NCBI RefSeq assembly: GCF_020103725.1
Contig: NZ_JAHXBG010000020.1
Span: 151,400 to 215,399, forward strand
Length of the DNA: 64,000 bases
Direction of reading: 5' to 3'
Source: Hyalangium gracile
GTDB lineage: Bacteria; Myxococcota; Myxococcia; Myxococcales; Myxococcaceae
Part shown: positions 17,791 to 29,317 of the stretch, one piece after another
How positions within the stretch are numbered: position 1 is the stretch's first letter
How the letters are laid out: each line of letters begins with the position of its first letter
The notes under the pieces: generated by a model
Databases searched by the model: none
Seen by the model: only the letters and a program-made list of their open reading frames with translations
Told to the model about the DNA's origin: nothing
Translations under genes and position numbers: made by a program

Positions 17791-18570
17791 TCAGGCGGCC
17801 TCGGCCACGTCCTCCAGGCACTCGTCGGTCAGCGATTGGATCTGCCCGATGACGACCATGCAGAGCAGCGCGCCGACGGTGAGGAGCACCTGGGACGTGA
17901 AGCTGGCGAGCAGCGCGGAGACGAGCAGGAGCGGCTCCGCGCCGAGGGAGAGGAAGAGGTACTCCTTGATGAGCCAGGTGATGACGCCGAGCACCCACGC
18001 CGTCCACCACGCCGTCACCGCCGCGCCCGTCTTCGGCGAGCCTCCGAGGCTTCGGCGCAGGCCGCGCATCACGAGGTACGGATCATAGAGGTGGGCCAGG
18101 GGGATGAACCACCAGGCCACGGCCCACGCGGGCGTCGTCCCGGGGGCCAGGCCCAGTAGCTTCGCGGTCCTCACGGCCAGGTGCAGCCACCGCAGGAAGA
18201 AGAAGGCCGACAGCACGGTGGCCAGGCCCACCGACACCGTGAGCATCCGGGAGAGGCGCTCATAGGTCATGAAGGCGTCCACCGGCGCCATGCCTCCATC
18301 GAGCTTGGAGATGAGCCAGCCGCTGAGCGTGGCCCCGAGCGTCATGCTCAGCGCCACCAGGCCCAGCGACCACCGCGTCAGGCTGCCGCGACCGCGCAGC
18401 GAGGGGAGCTCCCGGAGCTGGCGGTACTCGCAGGCGGCGCAGAAGTCGCCCCACGTCTCGCAGCGGGCGCACACGAAGCGCCCGCATCGGGAGCACGTCC
18501 CCACCGGCTTGAAGGTGGGGTGCGTGGGGCAGGCGACCTGGAGCGCCATCGCGGGAGCGGCGGAAGTCAT
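17791..18570 (-). CDS. zinc-ribbon DUF4328-like membrane protein
   Basis: A 259-residue protein. The N-terminus (about 14-48) has a row of paired cysteines and histidines (C-x2-H, C-x2-C, C-x2-C, C-x2-C) like a small B-box or zinc ribbon. About six hydrophobic helices follow, with a W-x-I-P-x-x-x-x-Y-D-P segment (WWFIPLAHLYDPYLVM) characteristic of DUF4328 membrane proteins. Function of the family is unknown. It is convergent with alr (16 bases apart). The cysteine module facing the cytoplasm may bind zinc or a partner; that is inference. Confidence 0.75.
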   Translation of the reverse strand: MTSAAPAMALQVACPTHPTFKPVGTCSRCGRFVCARCETWGDFCAACEYRQLRELPSLRGRGSLTRWSLGLVALSMTLGATLSGWLISKLDGGMAPVDAFMTYERLSRMLTVSVGLATVLSAFFFLRWLHLAVRTAKLLGLAPGTTPAWAVAWWFIPLAHLYDPYLVMRGLRRSLGGSPKTGAAVTAWWTAWVLGVITWLIKEYLFLSLGAEPLLLVSALLASFTSQVLLTVGALLCMVVIGQIQSLTDECLEDVAEAA

Positions 18571-18668
18571 CAGCGCGTCACGTCTCCGCCGGGATTATGG
18601 CGCAGGTGGCGAGATGGTTCACACTGCCCGCATGCGGGCGTGCGGCCCCCGGAGACGATGGAGCGCGT

Positions 18669-19163
18669 CTACTTCGCCTGGGAGACCTTGTTGGCCGTGC
18701 CGGTGTTGTCCACCTTGGGCTTCTTGGCACCGCCCACCGCGCGCTTCCAGGTGACGGAGTTGCTGGTGCCGGTGACCTCGATCTTGCCTACGCCGTCCAC
18801 CGCGACCTTGTTCGAGCTCCCCGTCACCTCCACGCTCTTGCAGTCGCCGGTGATGGTGAAGTCGTTCGAGGAGCCGCTGATCGACACCTCGGTGTTCCCC
18901 GTGCAGGAGAGCGTGCCCTTCCTGCCGCTGTCGGCGATGTCGATCTCCGACTCCGAGGTGCTGGTGGTGGCGCTGTCCGTGTCGTCATCGTCGTCATCGT
19001 CCGCCTGGACGTTCACGCTGCCACCCTTCACGTCCACCTTGTTGCCGCCGGACTGCACCTTGACGCTGCCGTCCTTGCCGACCTGGACGGAGCTCTGCGC
19101 GCTCGCCGTCATCGCCAGACACACGGTGAGCCCGATGACCGCGGAACGAATCGCCTTCGACAT
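18669..19163 (-). CDS. secreted DUF3060-like protein with poly-Asp run
   Basis: A 164-residue exported protein. ATG 19163 follows an AGGGGG stretch, and the signal peptide ends near ASA-QS. The mature protein is beta-repetitive, built from short V-x-V/G-S-S-N turns (for example ISGSSNDFTITGDC and VTGSSNKVAVDG), as in DUF3060 proteins, which likely fold into a right-handed beta solenoid. A run of seven Asp residues (about 55-61) comes from a GTC/ATC microsatellite on the plus strand near 18985-19003. The two cysteines could form a disulphide. Function is unknown. Confidence 0.75.
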   Translation of the reverse strand: MSKAIRSAVIGLTVCLAMTASAQSSVQVGKDGSVKVQSGGNKVDVKGGSVNVQADDDDDDDTDSATTSTSESEIDIADSGRKGTLSCTGNTEVSISGSSNDFTITGDCKSVEVTGSSNKVAVDGVGKIEVTGTSNSVTWKRAVGGAKKPKVDNTGTANKVSQAK

Positions 19164-19194
19164 GATGTGACCCCCTCTTGGAGTGAAGCCGGGG

Positions 19195-20163
19195 TTATAC
19201 TCCGGGCGCGGGCGGCGTGAACTTCCAGCGGCGATGCAGCCACAGCCACTGGTCCGGATACTGACGGATGATGCGCTCGAGCCCCGCGGTGACGAGCGCG
19301 GTGTGCTCGGTGATGGGGTCCTTGCCCTCCTCGGGCGGCGGGGGAGGGATGGGGCCCTCGATGTGCACGCGCATGCGCGGACCGTCTCTCACGCCCATCA
19401 CCACCCAGGCAGGCACTCCGGTGCGCTGGGCCGCCACCGCCATGGCCGGAGTGGTGGACGCCAGCTTGCCGAAGAACGGCACGAAGACGCCTTTGCTCGG
19501 GATGGCCTGGTCCAGCAGCATGTAGACGCTCTCGCCCCGGCTGATGGCATCCACCGTCTCCTGCACGGCGCCGCGCGGGTAGATGAGGCCGGCGCCCGCG
19601 CGCACCCGGTTCTCCGCGATGCGCATGTTGAGCGCGCCCTTGAGCGGGCGCACCAGCGCGTTGAGCGGCACGCCGCGGTGGATGAGCACCTCGCCGAGGA
19701 TCTCCCAGTTGCCGAAGTGCGCCGTCACCAGCAGCGCGCCCTTGCCCGTGGCCAGGTGCGCCTGGAGCGCCAGCCAGGCCTCGCGGCCCACCACCTCTTC
19801 CTGCTCCCAGTCCGGCGGCATCCGGTCCCGATCCGCCAGGGCCTCGAGCACCGCGCGCGCCATGGTGATGTAGGTACCGCGAACGATGGCGTGCCGCTCC
19901 GCCTCGGTGCGCTCGGGCATGGCGAGGGCCAGGTTCTCCAGCGCGACGCGGCGCCGGATGCCCAGCGTGTAGGCCAGTCCGCCGATGAAGCGCGTGAGGC
20001 GCTCGCGGGTGTTGCGGCTGAGGCCAGCGACCCAGCGCAGCACGAGGTTGGCCAGGAAGCCGGTGATGGGGCCGGGCGGCTCGCCGATGATGCGGCGCAA
20101 GTGGGGCGACGTCAGCCGGATGGGATGGACCGCAGGGGCTGGCACGGTTGCGGGCGAGGACAC
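19195..20163 (-). CDS. lysophospholipid/lipid A acyltransferase family protein
   Basis: A 322-residue protein of the LpxL/HtrB acyltransferase family. It has an N-terminal hydrophobic stretch, the His-acceptor motif AHFGNWE (H-x4-E form), an internal Arg-rich patch (ALVRPLKGALN), the DQAIPSKGVFVPFFG block, and the C-terminal conserved QWLWLHRRWK. These place it among enzymes that add a secondary acyl chain to lipid A or related lipids at the inner membrane. The start chosen is GTG 20163, with GGAG nine bases upstream; further upstream the frame runs through the dispersed repeats and is not conserved-looking. Confidence 0.85.
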   Translation of the reverse strand: MSSPATVPAPAVHPIRLTSPHLRRIIGEPPGPITGFLANLVLRWVAGLSRNTRERLTRFIGGLAYTLGIRRRVALENLALAMPERTEAERHAIVRGTYITMARAVLEALADRDRMPPDWEQEEVVGREAWLALQAHLATGKGALLVTAHFGNWEILGEVLIHRGVPLNALVRPLKGALNMRIAENRVRAGAGLIYPRGAVQETVDAISRGESVYMLLDQAIPSKGVFVPFFGKLASTTPAMAVAAQRTGVPAWVVMGVRDGPRMRVHIEGPIPPPPPEEGKDPITEHTALVTAGLERIIRQYPDQWLWLHRRWKFTPPAPGV

Positions 20164-20219
20164 GGCGGCGCACTCCACACCGAAGCGGACTGGCGGGCAA
20201 GGGTGGTCCACGCGAGCCA

Positions 20220-20281
20220 GGGAGGTACCCTGTGATTGGACCGGTCCCCAACTGGTATGACAGGCAGACCAGTTCGGCCGG
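20220..20281. repeat. dispersed palindromic repeat, copy 1
   Basis: The unit contains GGACCGGTCC (a perfect 10-base palindrome) at 20238-20247 followed by AACTGGT-N11-ACCAGTT at 20250-20274. The left flank GGGAGG..CCCTGTGA (20220-20235) is shared with copy 3. The 44-base core 20238-20281 is repeated identically 53 bases on. It lies between the acyltransferase start and the peptidase start. All four copies in the window are between genes. Confidence 0.85.
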
Positions 20282-20290
20282 GGTGCGCGC

Positions 20291-20334
20291 GGACCGGTCC
20301 CCAACTGGTATGACAGGCAGACCAGTTCGGCCGG
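20291..20334. repeat. dispersed palindromic repeat, copy 2 (tandem with copy 1)
   Basis: This copy is identical over 44 bases to 20238-20281, so the two form a tandem pair with a nine-base spacer. Spacer and number of copies do not fit a CRISPR array. In the rest of the 316-base gap (20164-20479) I see only the Shine-Dalgarno sequence of the peptidase gene (AGGAG near 20467) and no clear promoter. Confidence 0.85.
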
Positions 20335-20479
20335 AATTTGCCCGGCAGGAGGGCGGGCCTGACGCGGGGGGCGGACTCAGCGGGCGACACCTCCCCGCGA
20401 CGCTCTGAGTTGATGCCCTGTTGACCCGGTTGTGATGCCATGCCACACGGGCGGACCCTCACCGGATAGGAGACCCCCC

Positions 20480-23230
<2,751 letters not shown>

Positions 23231-23290
23231 CGAGGTCGCTCGCCCCCGGGGCGCTCGCGTCGTCTCGGGAGCCCGGGGGAATGGGGCGTA

Positions 23291-23309
23291 GCACTCTCGC
23301 GGAGAGTGC
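23291..23309 (+). terminator. perfect 8-bp hairpin after the M1 peptidase gene
   Basis: GCACTCTC and GAGAGTGC are fully complementary around a three-base loop (GCG), 60 bases after the peptidase stop and 67 bases before the next start. There is no T-run after it, so it could be a terminator of the kind common in G+C-rich genomes or an operator for the following small gene. Confidence 0.4.
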
Positions 23310-23375
23310 GGGCGGCCCGTCATCGGGAACCTTCCCTGCCTCCTGGTGTGTTTCCCAGATAGGAGGTCGCGACCC

Positions 23376-23747
23376 ATGACTGCAGGCAGGACGTCCGCCG
23401 CGGTGCGCTTCTGGGATGCGCTTGCGATCACGGCCGCGGCCTCCGCAGCCGCGCTCCTCGCGCCGTCCCCGAGCCTCGCCGCCACGCCGGGCGAGCGCAC
23501 CCAGGCCCTGACACCCCTGGAGCAGGAGCTCATCGTCACTCCGGACACGGAGCCCTCCGAGGTCCGCCAGCCCGTCGCCGGCTACCTGCGCCGGACAGAG
23601 GACGGCTGGTCGCTGGACATGCTGCCAGGGCCCGTGGCCCGGACCGGGCCGCTGCCGGTGCTCACCACGACGGCGGACTCGGCGCCGGAGCATGCTCCCT
23701 CGCTCTCCATCTACCCCTACGCGCCGTTCTTCCGGATCGATTTCTAG
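23376..23747 (+). CDS. small secreted hypothetical protein
   Basis: A 123-residue protein with a strong ribosome binding site (AGGAGGT near 23360) before ATG 23376. An Ala-rich signal peptide runs to about residue 35 (cleavage near SLA-AT). The mature part is about 88 residues, acidic and Pro-rich, with no cysteine and a C-terminus rich in Tyr and Phe (IYPYAPFFRIDF). I do not recognise it. It lies 78 bases before the protease-nuclease gene on the same strand; a common transcript is possible. Confidence 0.68.
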   Translation: MTAGRTSAAVRFWDALAITAAASAAALLAPSPSLAATPGERTQALTPLEQELIVTPDTEPSEVRQPVAGYLRRTEDGWSLDMLPGPVARTGPLPVLTTTADSAPEHAPSLSIYPYAPFFRIDF

Positions 23748-23825
23748 ACCGCGCGTCACATCCGCGCCCCCGCCGCTCTACCCGTGGGGCGAGCCCCGCG
23801 AGGGGCTCCGAACGCGGAGGGCGCC

Positions 23826-26135
23826 ATGGCTGAAGTACGGAAGGAAGCAACCTCGCTCCCCTGGTACGAGCGTGTCCAGGGGCAGATTGCTCAGGCCGAG
23901 CGCCGCTACCGGGACCGGCGCCGGGTGCGCGAGGGGGTCGTGCACCAGCTCAAGGACGAGCACCGCACCCCGCTGGAGGTGGACAGCCCGGAGCGCGTCC
24001 GGGCCCGGCTGCGGCGGCTCGGCATCGAGGCCGCCGAGGGCAAGCTGTGCCCGGACACGGCGAGGGTCCGCTCGAGCATCGTCCCCGTCACCGCCGAGCC
24101 CGCGAAGCTGGTGTACGAGCGGGTGCTGGGGCGGAGCGACTTGACCAGCGTGTGCTTCCTGGAGCGCGGGCTCAAGGTGTCGCGCAGCGTGGGGCGGGTG
24201 CGCATCAACGACTCGCGCGGGCGGCTGACGGGCTACGGCACGGGCTTCCTGGTGACGCCTCGGCTGCTGCTCACCAACAACCATGTGCTCTCCAGCGCGG
24301 CGGAGGCCAGCACCAGCCAGATCGAGTTCAACTACCAGTCGGGCATCGACGGCGCCTCGCTGCCCTCGGTGCTCTTCGCGCTGGACCCCGGGGCGCTCTT
24401 CATCACGGACGCGGCGCTCGACTACACGCTGGTGGCCGTGAGGGAGCAGTCGGCGGATGGCCAGCCGCTGCGCGACTTCGGCTTCAACCGGCTCGTGGAG
24501 GCGCAGGGCAAGGTGCTGCTCGGCGAGTACGTGAACATCATCCAGCACCCCAACGGAGAGCCGAAGCAGCTCGCCCTGCGCGAGAACCAGGTCGTCGATC
24601 TGCTCGATGACTTCTGCCACTACCTGACGGACACCGCGCCGGGCTCCTCGGGCTCGCCCGTCTACAATGACCAGTGGGAGGTGGTGGCGCTCCACCACAT
24701 GGGCGTGCCGAAGCGCTCCGAGGATGGACGCCTGCTCACGGTGGAAGGCACGCCCTGGGAGCCGGGCATGGATCCGGCGCTGCTCGCCTGGAAGGCCAAC
24801 GAGGGCGTGCGCGTGAGCAGCCTCGTGCGGCACCTGCGCTCGCGCTCCCTGTCCCCGGAGGCGGCCCGGCTGCGCGCGGCGCTGCTCGAGCCCATGGGCG
24901 GCCCCGAGGCCCCCGCCCGCCCGCGCACCGGCTCGCGCAAGCGCACCGCCACGGTCTCGGCCCGGCGCTCGAAGGTGGAGGCGCGGGGGAGCGGCTCGGA
25001 GCTGGCTCCGGAGCCGGATGTCTCCGGGCTGCTGACACAGCGGATGGGTACCGAGGAGCCGTCCATGGAAGGAGGCGCGCCGTCGCGTGAGCCGCGAGAG
25101 CCCTCGCGGGAGGTGAGCCTCGGGGATGGGGCCGCGACGCTCACGCTGCCGCTGCGCCTGAGCATCCAGGTGGACCTGGCGGAAGGCGTCACGCTCGGGA
25201 AGAGCGGCGCCGTGGAGCCACGCCCCGCGCCCGCCCCACGGCCGGCCTCCAGGCGGCGCCCCATCATCGAGGTGACGGCCCACGCGCGGCCGGAGATAGA
25301 GGAGGCGCTCGCCGAGCTGGAGCGCTCGCGGCGTCGGCCCTACTTCGACGAGGCGGCCTCTCGCGCCGCCCAGGAGCGCTACTACGCGGACCTCGGACAG
25401 GAGCCGGACTTCGAGGCGCTCAGCGAGCTGGTGCGAGGCACCCACCGCACGCTGCTGCGCTACGCGCCCATGCGCCAGGTCTACCCGTGGGTGGACCTCC
25501 AGCCGGACGGGATGCTGCGCAGCATCTACTCCGGCAAGGGGTTCGAGCCGGAGGAGTTCATCCGCGAGGACGCGCGCATCGACCAGCTGCGCGGCGAGCG
25601 CTTCCGCGAGCTGCTCACCACCGAGGGCATCCTGGGCGCCGAGGCGATGGCGGCGCGGATGGAGCTGCTGGAGGCGGCGCTGCCATACAACTGCGAGCAC
25701 GTGGTGCCCCAGTCCTGGTTCTCCAAGCGCGAGCCGATGCGGGGAGACCTGCACCACCTGTTCGCGTGCGAGTCCGGCTGCAACAGCTTCCGGGGCAACA
25801 CGCCGTACTTCGACTTCCCGGACTTCGAGGAGGTGGAGCGCGAGGAGTGCGGCCGGCGGGTGGCCAACAAGTTCGAGCCCACCCGCGGCAAGGGCGCGGT
25901 GGCGCGCGCCACGCTCTACTTCCTGCTGCGCTACCCGGGGGAGATCAACCGCACCTCCACCGAGTACGAGGAGAGCCGGCTCGCGGTGCTGCTGCGGTGG
26001 CACGAGGCGGAGCCGCCCTCGCTGTACGAGCGGCACCGCAACGACGCCATCTTCGAGCGCCAGGGCAACCGCAACCCCTTCATCGACCGCCCGGAGTGGG
26101 CCGGGCAGGTGGACCTGCTGGAGGGGCTGGGCTGA
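23826..26135 (+). CDS. trypsin-like serine protease fused to endonuclease I domain
   Basis: A 769-residue protein from ATG 23826. No signal peptide is visible, so it is probably cytoplasmic. A short coiled-coil-like N-terminus leads into a chymotrypsin-fold protease (about 100-335): His153 in NNHVLS, Asp199 in ALDYTLV, Ser275 in GSSGSP. A Pro/Ser/Arg-rich linker (about 360-480) joins a bacterial endonuclease I (His-Me finger) domain (about 500-769) with CEHVVPQSW (623-631), DLHHLF (641-646) and the closing GNRNPFIDRPEW. Both active sites look complete. A protease and a nuclease in one intracellular chain suggests self-processing or toxin/defence activity; that is inference. Confidence 0.88.
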   Translation: MAEVRKEATSLPWYERVQGQIAQAERRYRDRRRVREGVVHQLKDEHRTPLEVDSPERVRARLRRLGIEAAEGKLCPDTARVRSSIVPVTAEPAKLVYERVLGRSDLTSVCFLERGLKVSRSVGRVRINDSRGRLTGYGTGFLVTPRLLLTNNHVLSSAAEASTSQIEFNYQSGIDGASLPSVLFALDPGALFITDAALDYTLVAVREQSADGQPLRDFGFNRLVEAQGKVLLGEYVNIIQHPNGEPKQLALRENQVVDLLDDFCHYLTDTAPGSSGSPVYNDQWEVVALHHMGVPKRSEDGRLLTVEGTPWEPGMDPALLAWKANEGVRVSSLVRHLRSRSLSPEAARLRAALLEPMGGPEAPARPRTGSRKRTATVSARRSKVEARGSGSELAPEPDVSGLLTQRMGTEEPSMEGGAPSREPREPSREVSLGDGAATLTLPLRLSIQVDLAEGVTLGKSGAVEPRPAPAPRPASRRRPIIEVTAHARPEIEEALAELERSRRRPYFDEAASRAAQERYYADLGQEPDFEALSELVRGTHRTLLRYAPMRQVYPWVDLQPDGMLRSIYSGKGFEPEEFIREDARIDQLRGERFRELLTTEGILGAEAMAARMELLEAALPYNCEHVVPQSWFSKREPMRGDLHHLFACESGCNSFRGNTPYFDFPDFEEVEREECGRRVANKFEPTRGKGAVARATLYFLLRYPGEINRTSTEYEESRLAVLLRWHEAEPPSLYERHRNDAIFERQGNRNPFIDRPEWAGQVDLLEGLG

Positions 26136-26142
26136 GCGGCGG

Positions 26143-26895
26143 CTACTTGCCGCGGCGGTTCATGAAGGCCAGGAAGGCCTCGCGCGCCTCGTCGGAGTTG
26201 AGGCGCTTGATGAACTCGGCGCCCTCGCGCCGCAGGGTGGCGTTCACCTCGGCGCGGATGGGCTCGCGCAGCAGGCGCTTGGTCACCTTGAGCGCCTCCA
26301 GGGGCTTGGCGGCCAGCGTCCGGGCGCGCTCGTTGGCCACCTCCAGGAGCTGGGCGTCCGGCACCACGCGCGAGACGAAGCCGGCGCGCTGCGCGGTGGC
26401 CGCGTCGAACGGATCTCCGAACATCAGCAGCTCGCTGGCCAGCGCCATGCCCGCGTTGCGCGGCACCAGCAGGCTGGAGGCTCCCTCCGCGCACACGCCC
26501 AGGTTGATGAAGGGCATGACGAAGCGGGCCCGCTCGCTGGACACCACGTAGTCACAGTGCAGCAGCATCGTCGTGCCGATGCCCACCGCCGGGCCGTCCA
26601 CCGCGGCCACCACCGGCTTCTCGTAGTTCACCAGCGCGCGCAGGAACTGGAACACCGCGCTGTCCTCGCCGGCCGGCGGCCGCTCCAGGAAGTCGCCAAT
26701 GTCGTTGCCCGCGGTGAAGGTGCCTCCGGCGCCGGTGAGCAGCACCACGCGCACCGTCGGGTCCATGCCCGCCTCGAGCAGGGCCTGCGTGGTGGCCTCG
26801 TACATCGCGTGGGTGAAGGCGTTCTTCTTCTCGGGGCGGTTGAAGGTGAGGGTTCGCACGCCCTCGGCGTCTTGCGTCAACAGGGTCTCGGACAT
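26143..26895 (-). CDS. enoyl-CoA hydratase/isomerase family protein
   Basis: A 250-residue crotonase-fold protein. The N-terminal half carries the CoA-binding pattern GNDIGDFLE (oxyanion loop around AGGTFTAGND), then AAVDGPAVGIG, the second oxyanion-hole strand, and a C-terminal trimerisation helix with a Phe-Arg-rich end. The GNDIGDF form is typical of hydratase or isomerase enzymes of fatty-acid oxidation. The catalytic Glu expected after the second loop is not obvious, so isomerase-like or other crotonase activity is possible. Start ATG 26895. Convergent with the protease-nuclease gene, seven bases apart. Confidence 0.85.
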   Translation of the reverse strand: MSETLLTQDAEGVRTLTFNRPEKKNAFTHAMYEATTQALLEAGMDPTVRVVLLTGAGGTFTAGNDIGDFLERPPAGEDSAVFQFLRALVNYEKPVVAAVDGPAVGIGTTMLLHCDYVVSSERARFVMPFINLGVCAEGASSLLVPRNAGMALASELLMFGDPFDAATAQRAGFVSRVVPDAQLLEVANERARTLAAKPLEALKVTKRLLREPIRAEVNATLRREGAEFIKRLNSDEAREAFLAFMNRRGK

Positions 26896-27021
26896 GGCCG
26901 CGCAGCCTACCCTCCCGTCGCTCCTCCGGGCTTCGCGAACTCGGAGGAATCTGCTCGCCTACATCTCCTCCAGGCGGGGCAGGGCGCTGCCTTCCGGGGG
27001 GGCTTCCCGGGGCCGCCTGGC

Positions 27022-28302
27022 TCACAGGTCCACGCCCGTGGCGCGCTTGAGCCGCGCGGCGCGCAGCACCTCCTCCTCGTGGGCGCGGCGCGTGAGGCCG
27101 TGGTCCGTCACCATCATCAGCGTCAGCGGCTCGGCGCCCGTGGCGTGCGCCTGGTGCAGGGCCCAGCGCGGGACGAAGACGGCCTCCCCGGCCTTCACCT
27201 CCACCGTCGTGCCGCGCACCTGCACGCGGCCCGTGCCCGACAGGACCATGAGCAGCACCTCGTGGGCCAGCTCGCGCGGCTCGGTGCGGTGGCCGGCCAC
27301 CACGTGCATCACGCTCGTCTCCAGCACCTCCGCGGGGAAGGGCACCCGGTCCACGGTGAAGTCGATGCCGCGCTGCTCGTGCGTCTGGCGGAAGAAGGGG
27401 ACGACGTTGGACAGCTCCGCCAGGTGGACGGTGCGCGGCTCGGGCTCCTCGGGAGCCAGCGGCAGCCGCGCCTCGATGTGCTCCAGCAGCGGGCGGAGCC
27501 GCCGCTGTCGCGTGGCCTCGAACAGCGCCTCGAAGAGGTTGTTCTGCAGCTCCATCGCGCGCTCCATCGCGCGCGCGCAGGTGTCGAACCAGCCCGGCTC
27601 GCCCACGTGGGCGCGCACCAGCTCCTCCAGGAGCTTCAGGCGCGAGGTGTCCGCCTGCATCCTCCGGTGGAAGAACTGCAGGTGCCGCTCGCTCACGCCG
27701 CTCTGCTGCAGCCCGTCCACGAAGATGCTGTAGAGCCGGGGCAGGCTCGCCTCCAGCCCGAAGGCCAGGAAGGCGCTGGCGGCGTACGCTGGCGAGCGCA
27801 GGCACCCGTCCAGGCACTCGTGCACGAAGTGGCGCGTGGCGTCCTGGAAGCGGATGGACTCCACGTCCACGCCGAGCCCATCCCTCAGGAAGCGGCGGTA
27901 GAGCGCGGCGGGCTGCTTGTCCGGCGGCGCGGCCCCCCACTCCTCCCACAGCGTCTGCGTCAGCCGGGCCTCCCAGGGCTCGCTGTCGCACTGTGTCAGC
28001 AGCGCGTGGAAGAAGCGGGGCGCCGAGCGGGTGACCAGGGCGTACTGCGAGAAGACCGTGGCGTAGTCCTCGCGTGTGAGCGCGCCGCGCCGGCTGGCCT
28101 GGAGCAGGCGGTTGTTCCAGAAGGGGTGGGAGGCCAGCCGCGCCTTCAGCTCCGCCAGCGAGTCCTCGGTGGGGACGGGGGGAGGACTGGCGACGTTGGC
28201 GGGGCGCGGCTCGGAGGACAGACGTGGCGGGTTGGATTCCGGGGCGCTGCGTTGCGGCGCCATCTCGATGGCGCGGGCCGGACCGGCGGAGGGAGGGCTC
28301 AT
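27022..28302 (-). CDS. haem-oxygenase-like iron enzyme fused to a cupin domain
   Basis: A 426-residue protein started at ATG 28302 (a second ATG at 28266 is possible). After a Pro/Ala-rich lead, about residues 40-300 are helical and match the haem-oxygenase-like diiron family (iron-containing redox enzyme type), with LWEEWG and HFVHECLDG helices supplying the usual Glu/His ligands. About 320-425 form a cupin (HEVLLMVLSGTGRVQV, PRWALHQAHAT). Fusions of these two metal-binding folds are uncommon and would suit an oxidase acting on a small acid or amino acid. Substrate unknown; no pathway gene is adjacent. Confidence 0.75.
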   Translation of the reverse strand: MSPPSAGPARAIEMAPQRSAPESNPPRLSSEPRPANVASPPPVPTEDSLAELKARLASHPFWNNRLLQASRRGALTREDYATVFSQYALVTRSAPRFFHALLTQCDSEPWEARLTQTLWEEWGAAPPDKQPAALYRRFLRDGLGVDVESIRFQDATRHFVHECLDGCLRSPAYAASAFLAFGLEASLPRLYSIFVDGLQQSGVSERHLQFFHRRMQADTSRLKLLEELVRAHVGEPGWFDTCARAMERAMELQNNLFEALFEATRQRRLRPLLEHIEARLPLAPEEPEPRTVHLAELSNVVPFFRQTHEQRGIDFTVDRVPFPAEVLETSVMHVVAGHRTEPRELAHEVLLMVLSGTGRVQVRGTTVEVKAGEAVFVPRWALHQAHATGAEPLTLMMVTDHGLTRRAHEEEVLRAARLKRATGVDL

Positions 28303-28586
28303 GACGGGACCCGGGGGCGCTGGGGATTTACAACTTTTACGAAGGTGTGCACGCCCGAGGGGCTGGCAAGCCCGGGGGGGCCTGTCCATCAGACCAACGG
28401 GAGTGTCTCCATACGGGCCTACGCCTCCTCCGGGGAGGTGAGCCGGAGGGGCCCTGAGCCTGTCCCGCTCCTGGGCATGCCAGCAGGGAAGCCATTGCCC
28501 GCCCCTTTGACGCAACGCGCTGACAGCGTGCTTTTCCTTGAGCATGTGCGGAGCGGGGCGGGGGGGCCAGCCCTACGGGGGTACAG

Positions 28587-29276
28587 ATGCGCTTTCGAGA
28601 CCGAGCAGACGCGGGTCGCCGCCTGGCGACCCTGCTCCTGCCTCAGCGGGGCCACGAGACACGGGTGTTCGGACTGAACGGTGGTGGGGTTCGCGTGGGG
28701 TATGAGGTGGCCCGCGCACTGGGCGTACCGCTGGAGCTATGGGTGGCCCGGACCGTCGCCGTCCCCCGCGAGCCCATGCTGCGGCTGGGCGCCGTGGCGG
28801 AGGGCAACGGGTACTTCCTGCACGCGGACACGGTGCGCTCCGTCGCCGCCGCGTCCTCGGAGATGACGGCGTGGATGGACGCGGAGGCGGGCGAGGTGGC
28901 GCTCGAGGCCCAGCACCTGCGCGGCGCCCGTCCCCGGATGGAGTCGGGAGCCGGCACGGCGGTGCTCGTGGTGGACGGCATCCCCGCGGGGGACCTGCAG
29001 GTGTACGCGGCGCTCCGGGGGCTGCGGCGCCAGCAGCCCCGGCACCTGGTGCTGGCGGCGCCAGTGGCGGCGGCGGAGGAGCTGGAGCGGCTGCGGCTGG
29101 AGGCGGACGAGGTGCTCTGCCTCCAGCCCATCTGGGCCCTGCTCGCGGTGGAGCACGCGTATGACGACTTCCGGAGCCTGCCCGAGCTCGAGGTGCGGCA
29201 GCTGCTGGAGCGGGCGCGGGAGGTCCGTCCTGGCCGCGAGGAGTGGGTCCCCGTCGAGAACAGCGAGTGGATCTGA
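28587..29276 (+). CDS. phosphoribosyltransferase-fold protein with degenerate active site
   Basis: A 229-residue protein. The opening FRDRADAGRRLA is the standard start of this phosphoribosyltransferase group. The next conserved block, normally PRGGVPVGYEVA, reads NGGGVRVGYEVA. The PRPP-binding loop, normally VDDGIATG, reads VDGIPAGD, losing one Asp and the Thr. Fold length is otherwise normal. It may bind a nucleotide but probably has little or no classical PRPP transferase activity. It lies 41 bases before oligoribonuclease on the same strand, and the two may be co-transcribed. Confidence 0.78.
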   Translation: MRFRDRADAGRRLATLLLPQRGHETRVFGLNGGGVRVGYEVARALGVPLELWVARTVAVPREPMLRLGAVAEGNGYFLHADTVRSVAAASSEMTAWMDAEAGEVALEAQHLRGARPRMESGAGTAVLVVDGIPAGDLQVYAALRGLRRQQPRHLVLAAPVAAAEELERLRLEADEVLCLQPIWALLAVEHAYDDFRSLPELEVRQLLERAREVRPGREEWVPVENSEWI

Positions 29277-29317
29277 ACCGGGTGCCAGAGCCGTGCTGAT
29301 GGTAGGGTCCGTGCCCC

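Noticed and set aside
20238..20334. Two identical 44-base units, possible CRISPR
   Set aside because: Only two copies with a nine-base spacer, and further copies are scattered elsewhere in the window; no cas genes are present.
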